Shown: positions 13,932 to 19,337 of the stretch, piece after piece | Layout: every line of letters starts with the position of its first letter | How positions within the stretch are numbered: the first letter of the stretch is position 1 | Assembly (NCBI GenBank): GCA_023450775.1 | Contig: JAEXGP010000072.1 | Span: 1 to 19,337, forward strand | Origin: Actinomycetes bacterium | GTDB taxonomy: Bacteria; Actinomycetota; Acidimicrobiia; Acidimicrobiales; Microtrichaceae | DNA length: 19,337 nucleotides | Direction of reading: 5' to 3' | Made by a program: the position numbers and the translations under genes | Notes under the pieces: model-generated | Databases searched by the model: none | The model's input: only the letters and a program-made list of their open reading frames with translations | What the model was told of the DNA's origin: nothing

Positions 13932-16238
13932 TCAGGCCACGGGCTCGAGCGCGTGCAGGAGCGCCCGGCGGATCTCCTCCTGGTGGTCCGGATCGACGAT
14001 CTTCGAGCCGTTGCTCGACACCACGTAGAAGGCGTCGACCACGTCCGCACCCATGGTGTGGATCTTGGCGGTCCGGACGTCGACGTTGAGGTCGGTCAGC
14101 GCCCGGGTCAGCCGGTACAGCAGGCCGATGCTGTCGGCGCCGACCACCTCGAGCACCGTCGCATCCGCGCTGGCGTCGTTGTCGAACCGCACGGCGTGGC
14201 CCAGCTGGTGGATGCCGGGACGCCGGCGGGCGCGGTGGGTGCGGATGCGCTCGTCGAGCCGGGCCTGGATCGCCAGCCGGCCCTCCAGCACCTTGGCCAC
14301 GTCCTCGCCGACCCGGTCCCAGGGGATCATCCCGCTCGGGCCGGCGTCCACGCGGAACTCGTCGAGCGCCATGCCGCCCTCGGAGTGGATGGCGGCGCTG
14401 ATGACGTCGAGCCCGTGGAGGGCCAGCACGCCGGCGACGCGGTGGAAGACGCCGGGACGGTCGGGGCAGACGACGGTGATCGAGTCGTCCTCGGCCAGGA
14501 ACTGCACGCCGCCCTTGCGGAGCAGCTCGCGCTGGGCCTCGGACGGGAACGGGTCCGACACCACCTCGTCCACGCGCTCGCCGTTGAGCAGCTTGGACGT
14601 CCGGTTGGCCAGCTGGTCGACGAGCTGCGCCTTCCACTCGCTCCAGGCGAGCGGGCCGGTGGCCAGGCCGTCGGCCTCGGACACCGCACGGAGCAGCGCC
14701 AGCCGCTCGGGCGTCTGCACGGTCCGGGCCACGAGCTCGATCGTCGCCGGGTCGTCGAGGTCGCGGCGGGTGGCCACGTCGGGCAGCAGCAGGTGGTGCC
14801 GCACGGCGTGGGCGACCATCGCCACGTCGTCGGGCTCGAAGCCCATGCGGCTGCAGATCGTGGTCGCGAGCTCCTCGCCGACGACGCTGTGGTCGCCGGG
14901 GTAGCCCTTGCCGATGTCGTGCAGCAGCGCGGACATCTCCAGCAGGTCGCGCCGGGTCCGGGCGCCCAGTCGGGACGCCTCCGACGCCGCCTCGAGCAGA
15001 TGGCGGTCGACGGTGAAGCGGTGCAGCGCGTTGCGCTGGATGCGGGACCGGGTCGGCGCCCACTCCGGCATGAGCCGGACCCACAGGCCCCACCGGTCGA
15101 GCGCCTCCACCACGGGGATGGCGGCGGTGCCCGACTCGAGCAGCTGCACCAGCAGCTCCCGCGCCTCGGGCGGCCAGGGGTCGCCCAGTTCGGGTGCGGC
15201 CTGCAGCGCCTCGAGCGTGGCGACGGAGATGCGGGTGGGCACTCGGGCCGCGGCCAGCGCCACCCGGAGGACGGTCACCGGGTCGGTCACCGGCGCGGAC
15301 TCGTCGGGCAGGGCGATGCGCCCGTTGCGGAGCACCAGGTCGCCCTCGAGGGCACGATCGCGACGGAAGCGACCGAAGCGGGACGCCTCCAGGTTGGTGC
15401 GGACCTCGTGCCAGCTCTCGTCGCTGACCCATGCGATCGCCCGACCGTCGATGGCGACGCGGCTCATGAGCCCGTCGGCGTCCACGTCACCCAGGCGGGG
15501 AGCGATCGCGTCCTGGTCGGCCAGCGTCAGCGTGTCGCCCGGCCGGCCGCTCGCACGGTGCAGCTCCACGCGCACCGCCAGCAGCTCGTCGTGGTGCACC
15601 CGCAGCTCGGCGAGCACCCGTTCGTCGATGTCGGCGCCCGCGGCGCGGGCCCAGCCGAGGGCGTGGACGTCGCGCAGGCCGCCGCGACCCTCCTTGAGGT
15701 CGGGCTCCAGGTCGAAGGCCACCTCGCCGTGCGCCAGATGGCGCTGCTCGACGGCGGCGCTCAGCACCTCGAGCCACTTGCGCCCCTTGCGCTGCCAGTT
15801 CATCCGCGCCTTCTCGGCGAGCTCGCCGGTCAGGTCGGCGTCGCCGGCGAGGTGCCTCGCCGAGAGCAGGGCGGTGGCGGTCTCGAGGTCGTCGGAGGCG
15901 AGCGCCAGGGTGTCGCGCACGGAGCGGACGGCGTGGCCGAGCTTCAGTCCCTCGTCCCAGATCGGGTACCAGAGCCCGTCGGCCACCTTCGACGCGTCGA
16001 CGCCGCGGTCGGTGAGCAGCAGCAGGTCCAGGTCGGACTGCGGACAGAGCTCACCGCGCCCCTGGCCGCCGACCGCGACCAGCGCCATCCCGGCACCACC
16101 GCCGGGCGCGGCAGCGACGGCGTCGTCCCATAGCGCGCGGAGCCAGGCCTCCACGACCCGCCCGTAGGCGTCGCAGAAGGCCCTCCCCGTGAGCGAGCGG
16201 TCGTCGAGCAGCTCGCTGCGATGCAGTGGTGCAGCCAT
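13932..16238 (-). CDS. glnD: PII protein nucleotidylyltransferase / nucleotidyl-removing enzyme
   Basis: The product is 768 aa with full domain order. The nucleotidyltransferase domain (about 45-200) has VGGQGRGELCPQSDLDLLLL (metal-binding Asp69 and Asp71) and EPDLKEGRGGLRDVH. A helical linker follows to about 400. The HD domain has NALHRFTVDRH (403-413) and LLHDIGKGYPGDHSVVG (His440, Asp441) for removing the group. The two ACT domains (about 585-655 starting TVVCPDRPGVFHRVAGVL, and 692-768 with VVGADSIGLLYRLTRAL) sense glutamine. The enzyme modifies Tyr51 of PII when nitrogen is scarce. Actinobacterial relatives adenylylate rather than uridylylate, so the nucleotide is uncertain. It lies downstream of glnB on the same strand, 100 bp away, and forms a unit with it. 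Confidence 0.97.
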   Translation of the reverse strand: MAAPLHRSELLDDRSLTGRAFCDAYGRVVEAWLRALWDDAVAAAPGGGAGMALVAVGGQGRGELCPQSDLDLLLLTDRGVDASKVADGLWYPIWDEGLKLGHAVRSVRDTLALASDDLETATALLSARHLAGDADLTGELAEKARMNWQRKGRKWLEVLSAAVEQRHLAHGEVAFDLEPDLKEGRGGLRDVHALGWARAAGADIDERVLAELRVHHDELLAVRVELHRASGRPGDTLTLADQDAIAPRLGDVDADGLMSRVAIDGRAIAWVSDESWHEVRTNLEASRFGRFRRDRALEGDLVLRNGRIALPDESAPVTDPVTVLRVALAAARVPTRISVATLEALQAAPELGDPWPPEARELLVQLLESGTAAIPVVEALDRWGLWVRLMPEWAPTRSRIQRNALHRFTVDRHLLEAASEASRLGARTRRDLLEMSALLHDIGKGYPGDHSVVGEELATTICSRMGFEPDDVAMVAHAVRHHLLLPDVATRRDLDDPATIELVARTVQTPERLALLRAVSEADGLATGPLAWSEWKAQLVDQLANRTSKLLNGERVDEVVSDPFPSEAQRELLRKGGVQFLAEDDSITVVCPDRPGVFHRVAGVLALHGLDVISAAIHSEGGMALDEFRVDAGPSGMIPWDRVGEDVAKVLEGRLAIQARLDERIRTHRARRRPGIHQLGHAVRFDNDASADATVLEVVGADSIGLLYRLTRALTDLNVDVRTAKIHTMGADVVDAFYVVSSNGSKIVDPDHQEEIRRALLHALEPVA

Positions 16239-16260
16239 GAGTTGGCGCGGCCCTTTCGGT

Positions 16261-16329
16261 GATCCCCGATGTCCCCCCGGCCAGGTCGGGCCTGCCCTGA
16301 CCGGAGGGACGCCCCGTGGGTCGGGGATC
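16261..16329 (-). repeat. Nested inverted repeat between glnB and glnD
   Basis: The outer arms GATCCCCGA (16261-16269) and TCGGGGATC (16321-16329) are perfect 9-bp complements. Inside them GTCCC (16271-16275) pairs with GGGAC (16306-16310), and CCGGCCAGG (16277-16285) pairs with CCTGACCGG (16296-16304) with one mismatch. The element fills most of the 100-bp gap between two co-oriented genes. It could lower glnD expression relative to glnB by partial termination, or protect or process the transcript. Confidence 0.75.
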
Positions 16330-16338
16330 GTGTCCGGG

Positions 16339-16677
16339 TCAGATCGCGGCGGCGCCGGTCTCCCCGGTACGGATGCGGATGAGCTCGTCGACCGAGGTGA
16401 CCCACACCTTGCCGTCGCCGATCTTGTCCGTCTTGGCGGAAGCGGCGATCGCGTCGGCCACCGCCGCGGCGTCGCCGTCCTCGACGATGGCCTCGACCTT
16501 GACCTTGGGGAGGAAGTCGACCTGGTACTCAGTCCCGCGGTAGGTCTCGGTGTGACCGCCCTGGCGGCCGAAGCCGCGGACCTCGGTCACGGTCATGCCG
16601 ACCACGCCGATGCCCTTCAGTGCGTTCTTGACGTCATCGAGCTTGAACGGCTTGATGACGGCGGTGACCAGTTTCAT
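16339..16677 (-). CDS. glnB: Nitrogen regulatory protein PII
   Basis: The product is 112 aa, the canonical PII length. It starts MKLVTAVIKPFKLDDVKNAL and has the ATP/2-oxoglutarate loop GFGRQGGHTETYRGTEYQVDF, with Tyr51 on the T-loop as the target for GlnD. The C-terminal signatures KIGDGKVWV (85-93) and IRTGETGAAAI (102-112) are standard. The trimer would read 2-oxoglutarate, ATP and ADP and control ammonium uptake and nitrogen metabolism. ATG 16677 is preferred over an upstream in-frame ATG because AGAAGGGA lies just upstream and the family sequence begins there. In many actinobacteria an ammonium transporter (amt) directly precedes this gene; none is present here. It could equally be named glnK. 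Confidence 0.97.
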   Translation of the reverse strand: MKLVTAVIKPFKLDDVKNALKGIGVVGMTVTEVRGFGRQGGHTETYRGTEYQVDFLPKVKVEAIVEDGDAAAVADAIAASAKTDKIGDGKVWVTSVDELIRIRTGETGAAAI

Positions 16678-16699
16678 GAGTGCTGTCCCTTCTGTCCGG

Positions 16700-16743
16700 T
16701 ACATACCGCGGCGATCACGCCCCGGCCCACGGTGACTTCACCG
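16700..16743 (-). promoter_or_regulatory. Candidate glnB-proximal promoter/operator
   Basis: On the minus strand TATGTA (16705-16700) has a good -10 shape and lies about 23 nt before ATG 16677, with the Shine-Dalgarno AGAAGGGA between. No -35 match sits at the right distance. The palindrome CGGTGA-CT-TCACCG (16730-16743) is just upstream and could bind an activator that makes up for this. Confidence 0.3.
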
Positions 16744-17006
16744 ACGGTTCCCGAGTCGGCTACGCGTGCGCGCTCCGACGTCGGTGGTTGCCCCGTGTCC
16801 CTGTGACCAGGCCGATGCCCAGGGCATCGACGTGCGCCGCATGGCACGAGGAGGACGACGAGGCCGCGGTCGCAGCCACACCCGCCATCTCCCGGTCCGC
16901 ACCGTTGAGAGGCGCGGTACGACAGGTCGAACCCGTCGTCGGTCCGGTCGGCTGGAAGGTGGTGCCCGATCGCATGTCTCGTGTCCTGGCCCTTCAGGAT
17001 GGTCGA

Positions 17007-17040
17007 CCGCTCCGTCGGGGAGCGGCCTCATCCGGATGAG
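17007..17040. repeat. Two adjacent perfect hairpins in the glnB leader region
   Basis: CCGCTCC (17007-17013) and GGAGCGG (17019-17025) form a 7-bp stem with a 5-nt loop. One base later, CTCATCCGGATGAG (17027-17040) is a 14-bp perfect palindrome. In a transcript starting near the GlnR-like site and running to glnB, both would fold as RNA stems. Confidence 0.6.
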
Positions 17041-17124
17041 ATCAGAGCGCAGCAGCCACGCTCCGACGGTGGCCCGCCGTCACGCTCGTCCGTGCTCCTC
17101 GGGCGGCGAACCTACGGACATCGT

Positions 17125-17162
17125 GTTTCCGCAGTGTTACCTGCCGCGGGACGTTCCGTTAC
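17125..17162 (-). promoter_or_regulatory. GlnR-like nitrogen-regulator binding site
   Basis: Read on the minus strand, 17140 to 17125 is GTAAC-n6-GAAAC, an exact match to the actinobacterial GlnR box. A second GTAAC lies 22 bp upstream (17162 to 17158), followed after 6 nt by the poorer half TCCCG. The full pattern GTAAC-n6-TCCCG-n6-GTAAC-n6-GAAAC keeps the 22-bp period of Streptomyces GlnR sites. AT-rich pentamers like these stand out in this GC-rich sequence. TAGGTT, a possible -10, lies about 10 bp downstream on the minus strand. The site could serve glnB-glnD (about 450 bp away), the plus-strand gene at 17209 (47 bp away), or both. Confidence 0.55.
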
Positions 17163-17208
17163 GCCGTCCGCGGAGGAGCGCGGCGGAGCCGGCCGTAGGA
17201 TCGTCCGC

Positions 17209-17391
17209 ATGGCCGTTCGCAGCGACTGCCGCCACTACTCCAGCCGCACCGTGGGCCCCGACGAGGTGGTCCAGCGCTGCCGGGTCGACTTCGCCGAGCA
17301 GGCCCCCTTCGCCTGCCCCGAGGGGTGCCTGTTCTTCGAGCCCCGCTCGATCACGGACGCCGGCTGGAGCCGCGACCCCGACGCCGGCTGA
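17209..17391 (+). CDS. Small four-cysteine protein, unknown function
   Basis: The product is 60 aa. Cysteines sit at 7, 24, 36 and 40 (SDCRHYSSRTV, VVQRCRVDF, FACPEGCLFFEPR), with His9 near the first. The CPEGC pair plus two more Cys suggests a metal-binding knuckle or a small redox or Fe-S protein. There is no signal peptide, so a cytoplasmic place is likely. ATG 17209 has AGGA 8 nt upstream; an in-frame frame extension upstream lacks similar character and crosses the GlnR-like site. I do not recognise a named family. It stands alone, pointing away from glnB, and converges on the next gene. Confidence 0.7.
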   Translation: MAVRSDCRHYSSRTVGPDEVVQRCRVDFAEQAPFACPEGCLFFEPRSITDAGWSRDPDAG

Positions 17392-17400
17392 CGGGCGGGC

Positions 17401-17450
17401 GGCGGCGCGGGCCACCGGCGCCTGGCGCGACCGGATACCCCGGCGCCGCC
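17401..17450. terminator. Candidate hairpin between convergent small genes
   Basis: GGCGGCGC (17401-17408) and GCGCCGCC (17443-17450) are perfect 8-bp complements around a 34-nt GC-rich loop with its own pairing. It fills the 61-bp gap between the four-cysteine gene and the opposing gene, as expected of a two-way terminator. No T-run is present. Confidence 0.4.
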
Positions 17451-17452
17451 GG

Positions 17453-17992
17453 TCAGCGATGGCGCTGGAGGTGCACGTGCGCCTTGGCCGCCCCCCACGT
17501 GAGCCCGGGCTCGGCCAGCGCCGGATCCACGTCGGCGAACCCCGCCGGTGTGAGCCCGTAGCGGTCGTCGGGGAACGCGCGACGGTCGAACTCGTCGCGC
17601 TCCACCGCCGGCACGCCGGCCGCGACCAGCACCTCGGTCGGGAACCGCACGGCGTCGCGGAGCACCTGCAGCGGCGTCCCCCGCTGGTCGTCCACGTCCC
17701 GGGCGAGTAGCGCCCGCAGGCGCTCGACGACCTCGGCACGGCACCGGCGCGCCGCGTCGTCGGTGGCGTCGCGCAGCCGGTCGTCCACCACCACGCCGGT
17801 GCGGGCGCAGGTGTCGGCCACACAGCGGTGCACCCAGCCGTCGATCACCGCGTCCACGGCGTCGACGAGCTGCTCGGAGTAGGCGGCGAAGCGCTGCTCG
17901 TCGGTGGGCCCTGTCGGATCGACCGGCCCTGTCGGATCGACCGGCCCTGCCGGATCGGTCGGGCCGTCGGTGGGTCGGTCGTGGTCGGCCAC
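17453..17992 (-). CDS. Hypothetical protein with Pro/Gly repeat and helical domain
   Basis: The product is 179 aa from GTG 17992. The N-terminus carries three six-residue units, DPAGPV-DPTGPV-DPTGPT (residues 13-30), a short collagen-like or linker stretch. From about residue 31 comes a mostly helical acidic/basic domain (EQRFAAYSEQLVDAVDAVIDGWVHRCVADTCARTG and on to about 125) with three cysteines. A C-terminal part follows with YGLTPAGFADVDPALAEPG and ends AKAHVHLQRHR. No signal peptide or membrane helix is seen and no family is recognised. The frame stays open upstream to 18331, but there it runs antisense to the next gene and looks like shadow sequence. The start is moderately uncertain, with a weak GGGG 2 nt before. 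Confidence 0.6.
   Translation of the reverse strand: MADHDRPTDGPTDPAGPVDPTGPVDPTGPTDEQRFAAYSEQLVDAVDAVIDGWVHRCVADTCARTGVVVDDRLRDATDDAARRCRAEVVERLRALLARDVDDQRGTPLQVLRDAVRFPTEVLVAAGVPAVERDEFDRRAFPDDRYGLTPAGFADVDPALAEPGLTWGAAKAHVHLQRHR
17907..17960. repeat. 3 x 18-bp tandem repeat in the hypothetical gene
   Basis: Units at 17907-17924 and 17925-17942 are identical (plus strand GGCCCTGTCGGATCGACC). The third, 17943-17960, has two or three changes. Six codons per unit keep the frame; they encode the DP(T/A)GP(V/T) repeats of the minus-strand protein. Confidence 0.95.
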
Positions 17993-18085
17993 GGCCCCAG
18001 TCTGTCGCGGCACGGCGTGCCGCCACGTGGGCCCTGGCGGCGGCGCCGGCAGACAGCCCGCCGCGTCGACGGGTAGGAACGGGGC
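17993..18085. promoter_or_regulatory. Divergent promoter region with inverted repeat
   Basis: This 93-bp gap between divergent small genes contains GCCGCCA (18019-18025) and TGGCGGC (18035-18041), perfect 7-bp complements with a 9-nt spacer, a possible operator. AGGAA at 18075-18079 serves the plus-strand gene at 18086. Confidence 0.35.
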
Positions 18086-18367
18086 ATGCGCATCCGGGCG
18101 ACGGCCGTGTTCGAGCGGGTCGTCTACAACTGCTTCGTCTCGGACCCGAACCGCCCGGATCATCCGGTGCTCGAGATGGACGCGCTGCTCCGGGACGGCG
18201 ACGCCGACGGCCCGGTGCTGCTGCCGGTCCCCCAGTTCATGGCGCTGGTCGGCGGACCGGAGGTGGCCGAACCGATCCTGCGCCGCCTGTCGTCGCAGGG
18301 ACGGGTCGTCCGTCACCAGGACGTGGCCCACCTCTCGTTCCCCACCTGGCAGCTCGTCGACGACTGA
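18086..18367 (+). CDS. Hypothetical 93-aa protein
   Basis: The start ATG 18086 has AGGAA six nt upstream. The sequence begins MRIRATAVFERVVYNCFVSD, contains VLLPVPQFMALVGGPEVAEPILRRLSSQGRVVRH, and ends SFPTWQLVDD. It has one cysteine, no signal peptide and no membrane helix; the mixed strand/helix pattern suggests a small globular cytoplasmic protein. Codon use has the strong third-position GC of its neighbours, which supports a real gene. No family is recognised. It is divergent from the repeat-bearing hypothetical gene and convergent with the DUF2993-like gene, with a hairpin between. Confidence 0.6.
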   Translation: MRIRATAVFERVVYNCFVSDPNRPDHPVLEMDALLRDGDADGPVLLPVPQFMALVGGPEVAEPILRRLSSQGRVVRHQDVAHLSFPTWQLVDD

Positions 18368-18401
18368 GCCGCTCCCCGGCAGCGTGCCGGCCGGCGGAGC
18401 C

Positions 18402-18433
18402 CCGTGGGCAGCGGTGCGTGCGGATGCCCACGG
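18402..18433. terminator. Hairpin between convergent genes
   Basis: CCGTGGGCA (18402-18410) and TGCCCACGG (18425-18433) form a perfect 9-bp stem with a 14-nt loop. It is placed 35 bp after the hypothetical gene's stop and just before the opposing stop at 18437, so a two-way terminator is likely. Confidence 0.7.
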
Positions 18434-18436
18434 CGA

Positions 18437-19337
18437 TCAGCCCGGCGGCACCGCGGGTGGAGCGGGCGGCGGTGCGACGGTCGTCTCGGGCGGCGCCGTC
18501 GTGGGTGTGGCGGTGGGCTGGGGAGCCGCCGACGTCGTGGTGGTCGACGCCGTCGTCGTGGTCGAACCGCTCTCGTCGAGCGCGGTGGACTGGGGCGGCA
18601 GGAGCGAGCCGTCGGGTGTGGCGCCCGGATCGCCCGTCGGACCGAGCGGGTCCCGCAGCACCCCGGGCAGCTCGGAGCCCCGGCACGCCAGTACGACCGT
18701 GGACCGACCGATGCTCACGCCGGGGATGCACGGCAGCAGGTAGCCGTCGGCGACCGGGACCTCGACCGGGCCGCCCCAGAGCGCCTCCGCAGGTCCGGAC
18801 ATGACGAGCGCGTCGCCACGGACCACCGCGTCGACGCCGAGGCGATCGGGCCCGGCGACGAGCTGGCCGTCCATGATCCGCAGGTCGGTGCCGAGCGCGG
18901 AGGAGAGCGCCTCGACCAGGACCTCGATCCGGACGTCGCCCTCGCCGATCGAGTCCACTCGGACCGTCCCGGACGTCAGCGACACGTCGCCCCGGATGTC
19001 GGTGAGCCGGTAGTCGGCCCGGGCGACCGCCAGCCCCGCCACGGTGCCGTCGGTGATGTGGATCTCCAGCTCGTCCAGACCGCCGCCGAACAGGGCCGGC
19101 AGCACGACCGGACGCAACCCGCCCGGCACCGACACCTCGATGTCGCCGGTGATGCCGCTGGCGCGGAGCTGCTCGACGACGCGGTCTTCCGTGTAGCGAC
19201 GTCCGAACCACTCGATCGCTGCGACGGCGCCCACGAGCAGCAGGACCGAGATGGCGACCACGGCGATCCAGCGGCCCCGGGCGGGCCGGCCGGTGCCGGG
19301 CTCGGCGTCGTCGCCCGCCGCGGGCGCGGCCCAGACC
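18437..19337 (-). CDS. DUF2993 (LmeA-like) membrane-anchored lipid-binding protein, N-terminus beyond window
   Basis: About 300 residues are visible. The frame is open to the window edge, with a basic Gly/Pro/Ala-rich stretch (RPARGRW) before a membrane helix, so the true start probably lies outside; GTG 19261 is the only start candidate inside but falls in the middle of the helix. After the helix (IAVVAISVLLLVGAVAAIEWF) comes a DUF2993-type domain with VVEQLRASGITGDIEVSVPG, the domain core LDELEIHI.DG and LVEALSSALGTDLRIMDGQLV, and LPCIPGVSIGRSTVVLACRG near the end. A long Thr/Pro/Ala-rich tail finishes the protein. LmeA of mycobacteria is a cell-envelope phospholipid-binding protein needed for lipomannan maturation. 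This protein is probably periplasmic with a similar lipid-binding role, which would fit the envelope theme. Confidence 0.75.
   Translation of the reverse strand, partial: VWAAPAAGDDAEPGTGRPARGRWIAVVAISVLLLVGAVAAIEWFGRRYTEDRVVEQLRASGITGDIEVSVPGGLRPVVLPALFGGGLDELEIHITDGTVAGLAVARADYRLTDIRGDVSLTSGTVRVDSIGEGDVRIEVLVEALSSALGTDLRIMDGQLVAGPDRLGVDAVVRGDALVMSGPAEALWGGPVEVPVADGYLLPCIPGVSIGRSTVVLACRGSELPGVLRDPLGPTGDPGATPDGSLLPPQSTALDESGSTTTTASTTTTSAAPQPTATPTTAPPETTVAPPPAPPAVPPG

Larger units (their letters stand above)
16678..17208. other. 531-bp gene-poor region upstream of glnB with regulatory-looking elements
   Basis: No convincing gene is seen. Open frames here show weaker third-position GC than their neighbours and no recognisable family. 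The best, 16760-16975 on the minus strand (71 codons), does have AGGA 8 nt before its ATG and could be a leader peptide, but support is thin. Close to glnB lie a palindrome CGGTGA-CT-TCACCG (16730-16743) and TATGTA (16705 to 16700 on the minus strand), a possible -10. Farther out are two hairpins (17007-17040) and a GlnR-like site (17125-17162). CCGACGTCGG at 16775-16784 is a perfect palindrome. Confidence 0.5.

Noticed and set aside
13698..16133. An 811-codon plus-strand open frame opposite glnD.
   Set aside because: glnD is complete with all motifs on the other strand; the long frame reflects third-position GC bias.
16261..16329. A CRISPR-like or attachment-site reading of the glnB-glnD inverted repeat.
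   Set aside because: A single element with no spacers, no integrase and no duplicated flank; an RNA hairpin is simpler.
16760..16975. A 71-codon minus-strand frame between the GlnR-like site and glnB, with an AGGA 8 nt upstream.
   Set aside because: Third-position GC is lower than in neighbouring genes, with no family and no Amt similarity. It is kept only as a weak leader-peptide possibility.
16705..17124. A possible amt remnant before glnB.
   Set aside because: Both strands read by eye show no Amt-like membrane helices or motifs.

Overview
The window is very GC-rich double-stranded bacterial DNA with almost wall-to-wall genes, strong G/C preference at third codon positions, GTG starts, GGAGG-type ribosome sites, and Thr/Ser/Pro-rich linkers after lipoprotein cysteines. 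The gene content (PAC2-family protein, GlnB-GlnD nitrogen control with a GlnR-like operator, DUF2993/LmeA-like envelope protein, GtrA, Lnt) points to a high-GC actinobacterium. My best guess is the class Acidimicrobiia (Ilumatobacter/Iamia-like), but that is inference from style and gene families, not a match I could run.

Layout. 1-677: 3' end of a protoporphyrinogen oxidase (heme synthesis). 802-1233 (-): small lipoprotein cytochrome c, divergent from 1307-2857 (+) apolipoprotein N-acyltransferase (Lnt). 2872-3339 (-): D-aminoacyl-tRNA deacylase. 3432-7251 (+): a tightly packed run of GT4 glycosyltransferase, SAM methyltransferase, prenyltransferase/cyclase-fold protein and a small signal-peptide/one-TM protein. 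It converges on 8365-7170 (-), GtrA plus a second methyltransferase. Together these six genes look like an envelope glycoconjugate or polyprenyl-linked sugar locus. 8518-10643 (+): acyl-CoA thioesterase II (TesB) coupled by ATGA to a lipoprotein PQQ-type sugar dehydrogenase. 12040-10719 (-): GNAT acetyltransferase and PlsC-type acyltransferase. 12116-13072 (+): PAC2 protein with an in-frame 4 x 27 bp repeat. 13807-13076 (-): Nudix hydrolase. 16677-13932 (-): glnB and glnD, the nitrogen-signalling pair. 16678-17208: a 531-bp gene-poor stretch with a GlnR-like operator at 17125-17162. 17209-18367: three small or unknown proteins, one with four cysteines. 18437-19337 (-): 5'-truncated DUF2993-type membrane-anchored protein.

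How it fits together. GlnD would modify Tyr51 of the PII protein according to nitrogen status, and the upstream GlnR-like site suggests transcriptional nitrogen control of the same unit. Two lipoproteins (cytochrome c, sugar dehydrogenase) and an Lnt-family enzyme occur close together. That enzyme has Ser where the family nucleophile Cys should be and no Cys anywhere in its nitrilase domain. The most notable items are this Lnt substitution, the repeat insertion splitting the conserved N-terminus of the PAC2 protein, the GlnR-like operator with its long structured leader and no adjacent amt gene, and the six-gene envelope locus with its unusual toroid protein. I saw no tRNA, rRNA, CRISPR array, transposase or phage gene.
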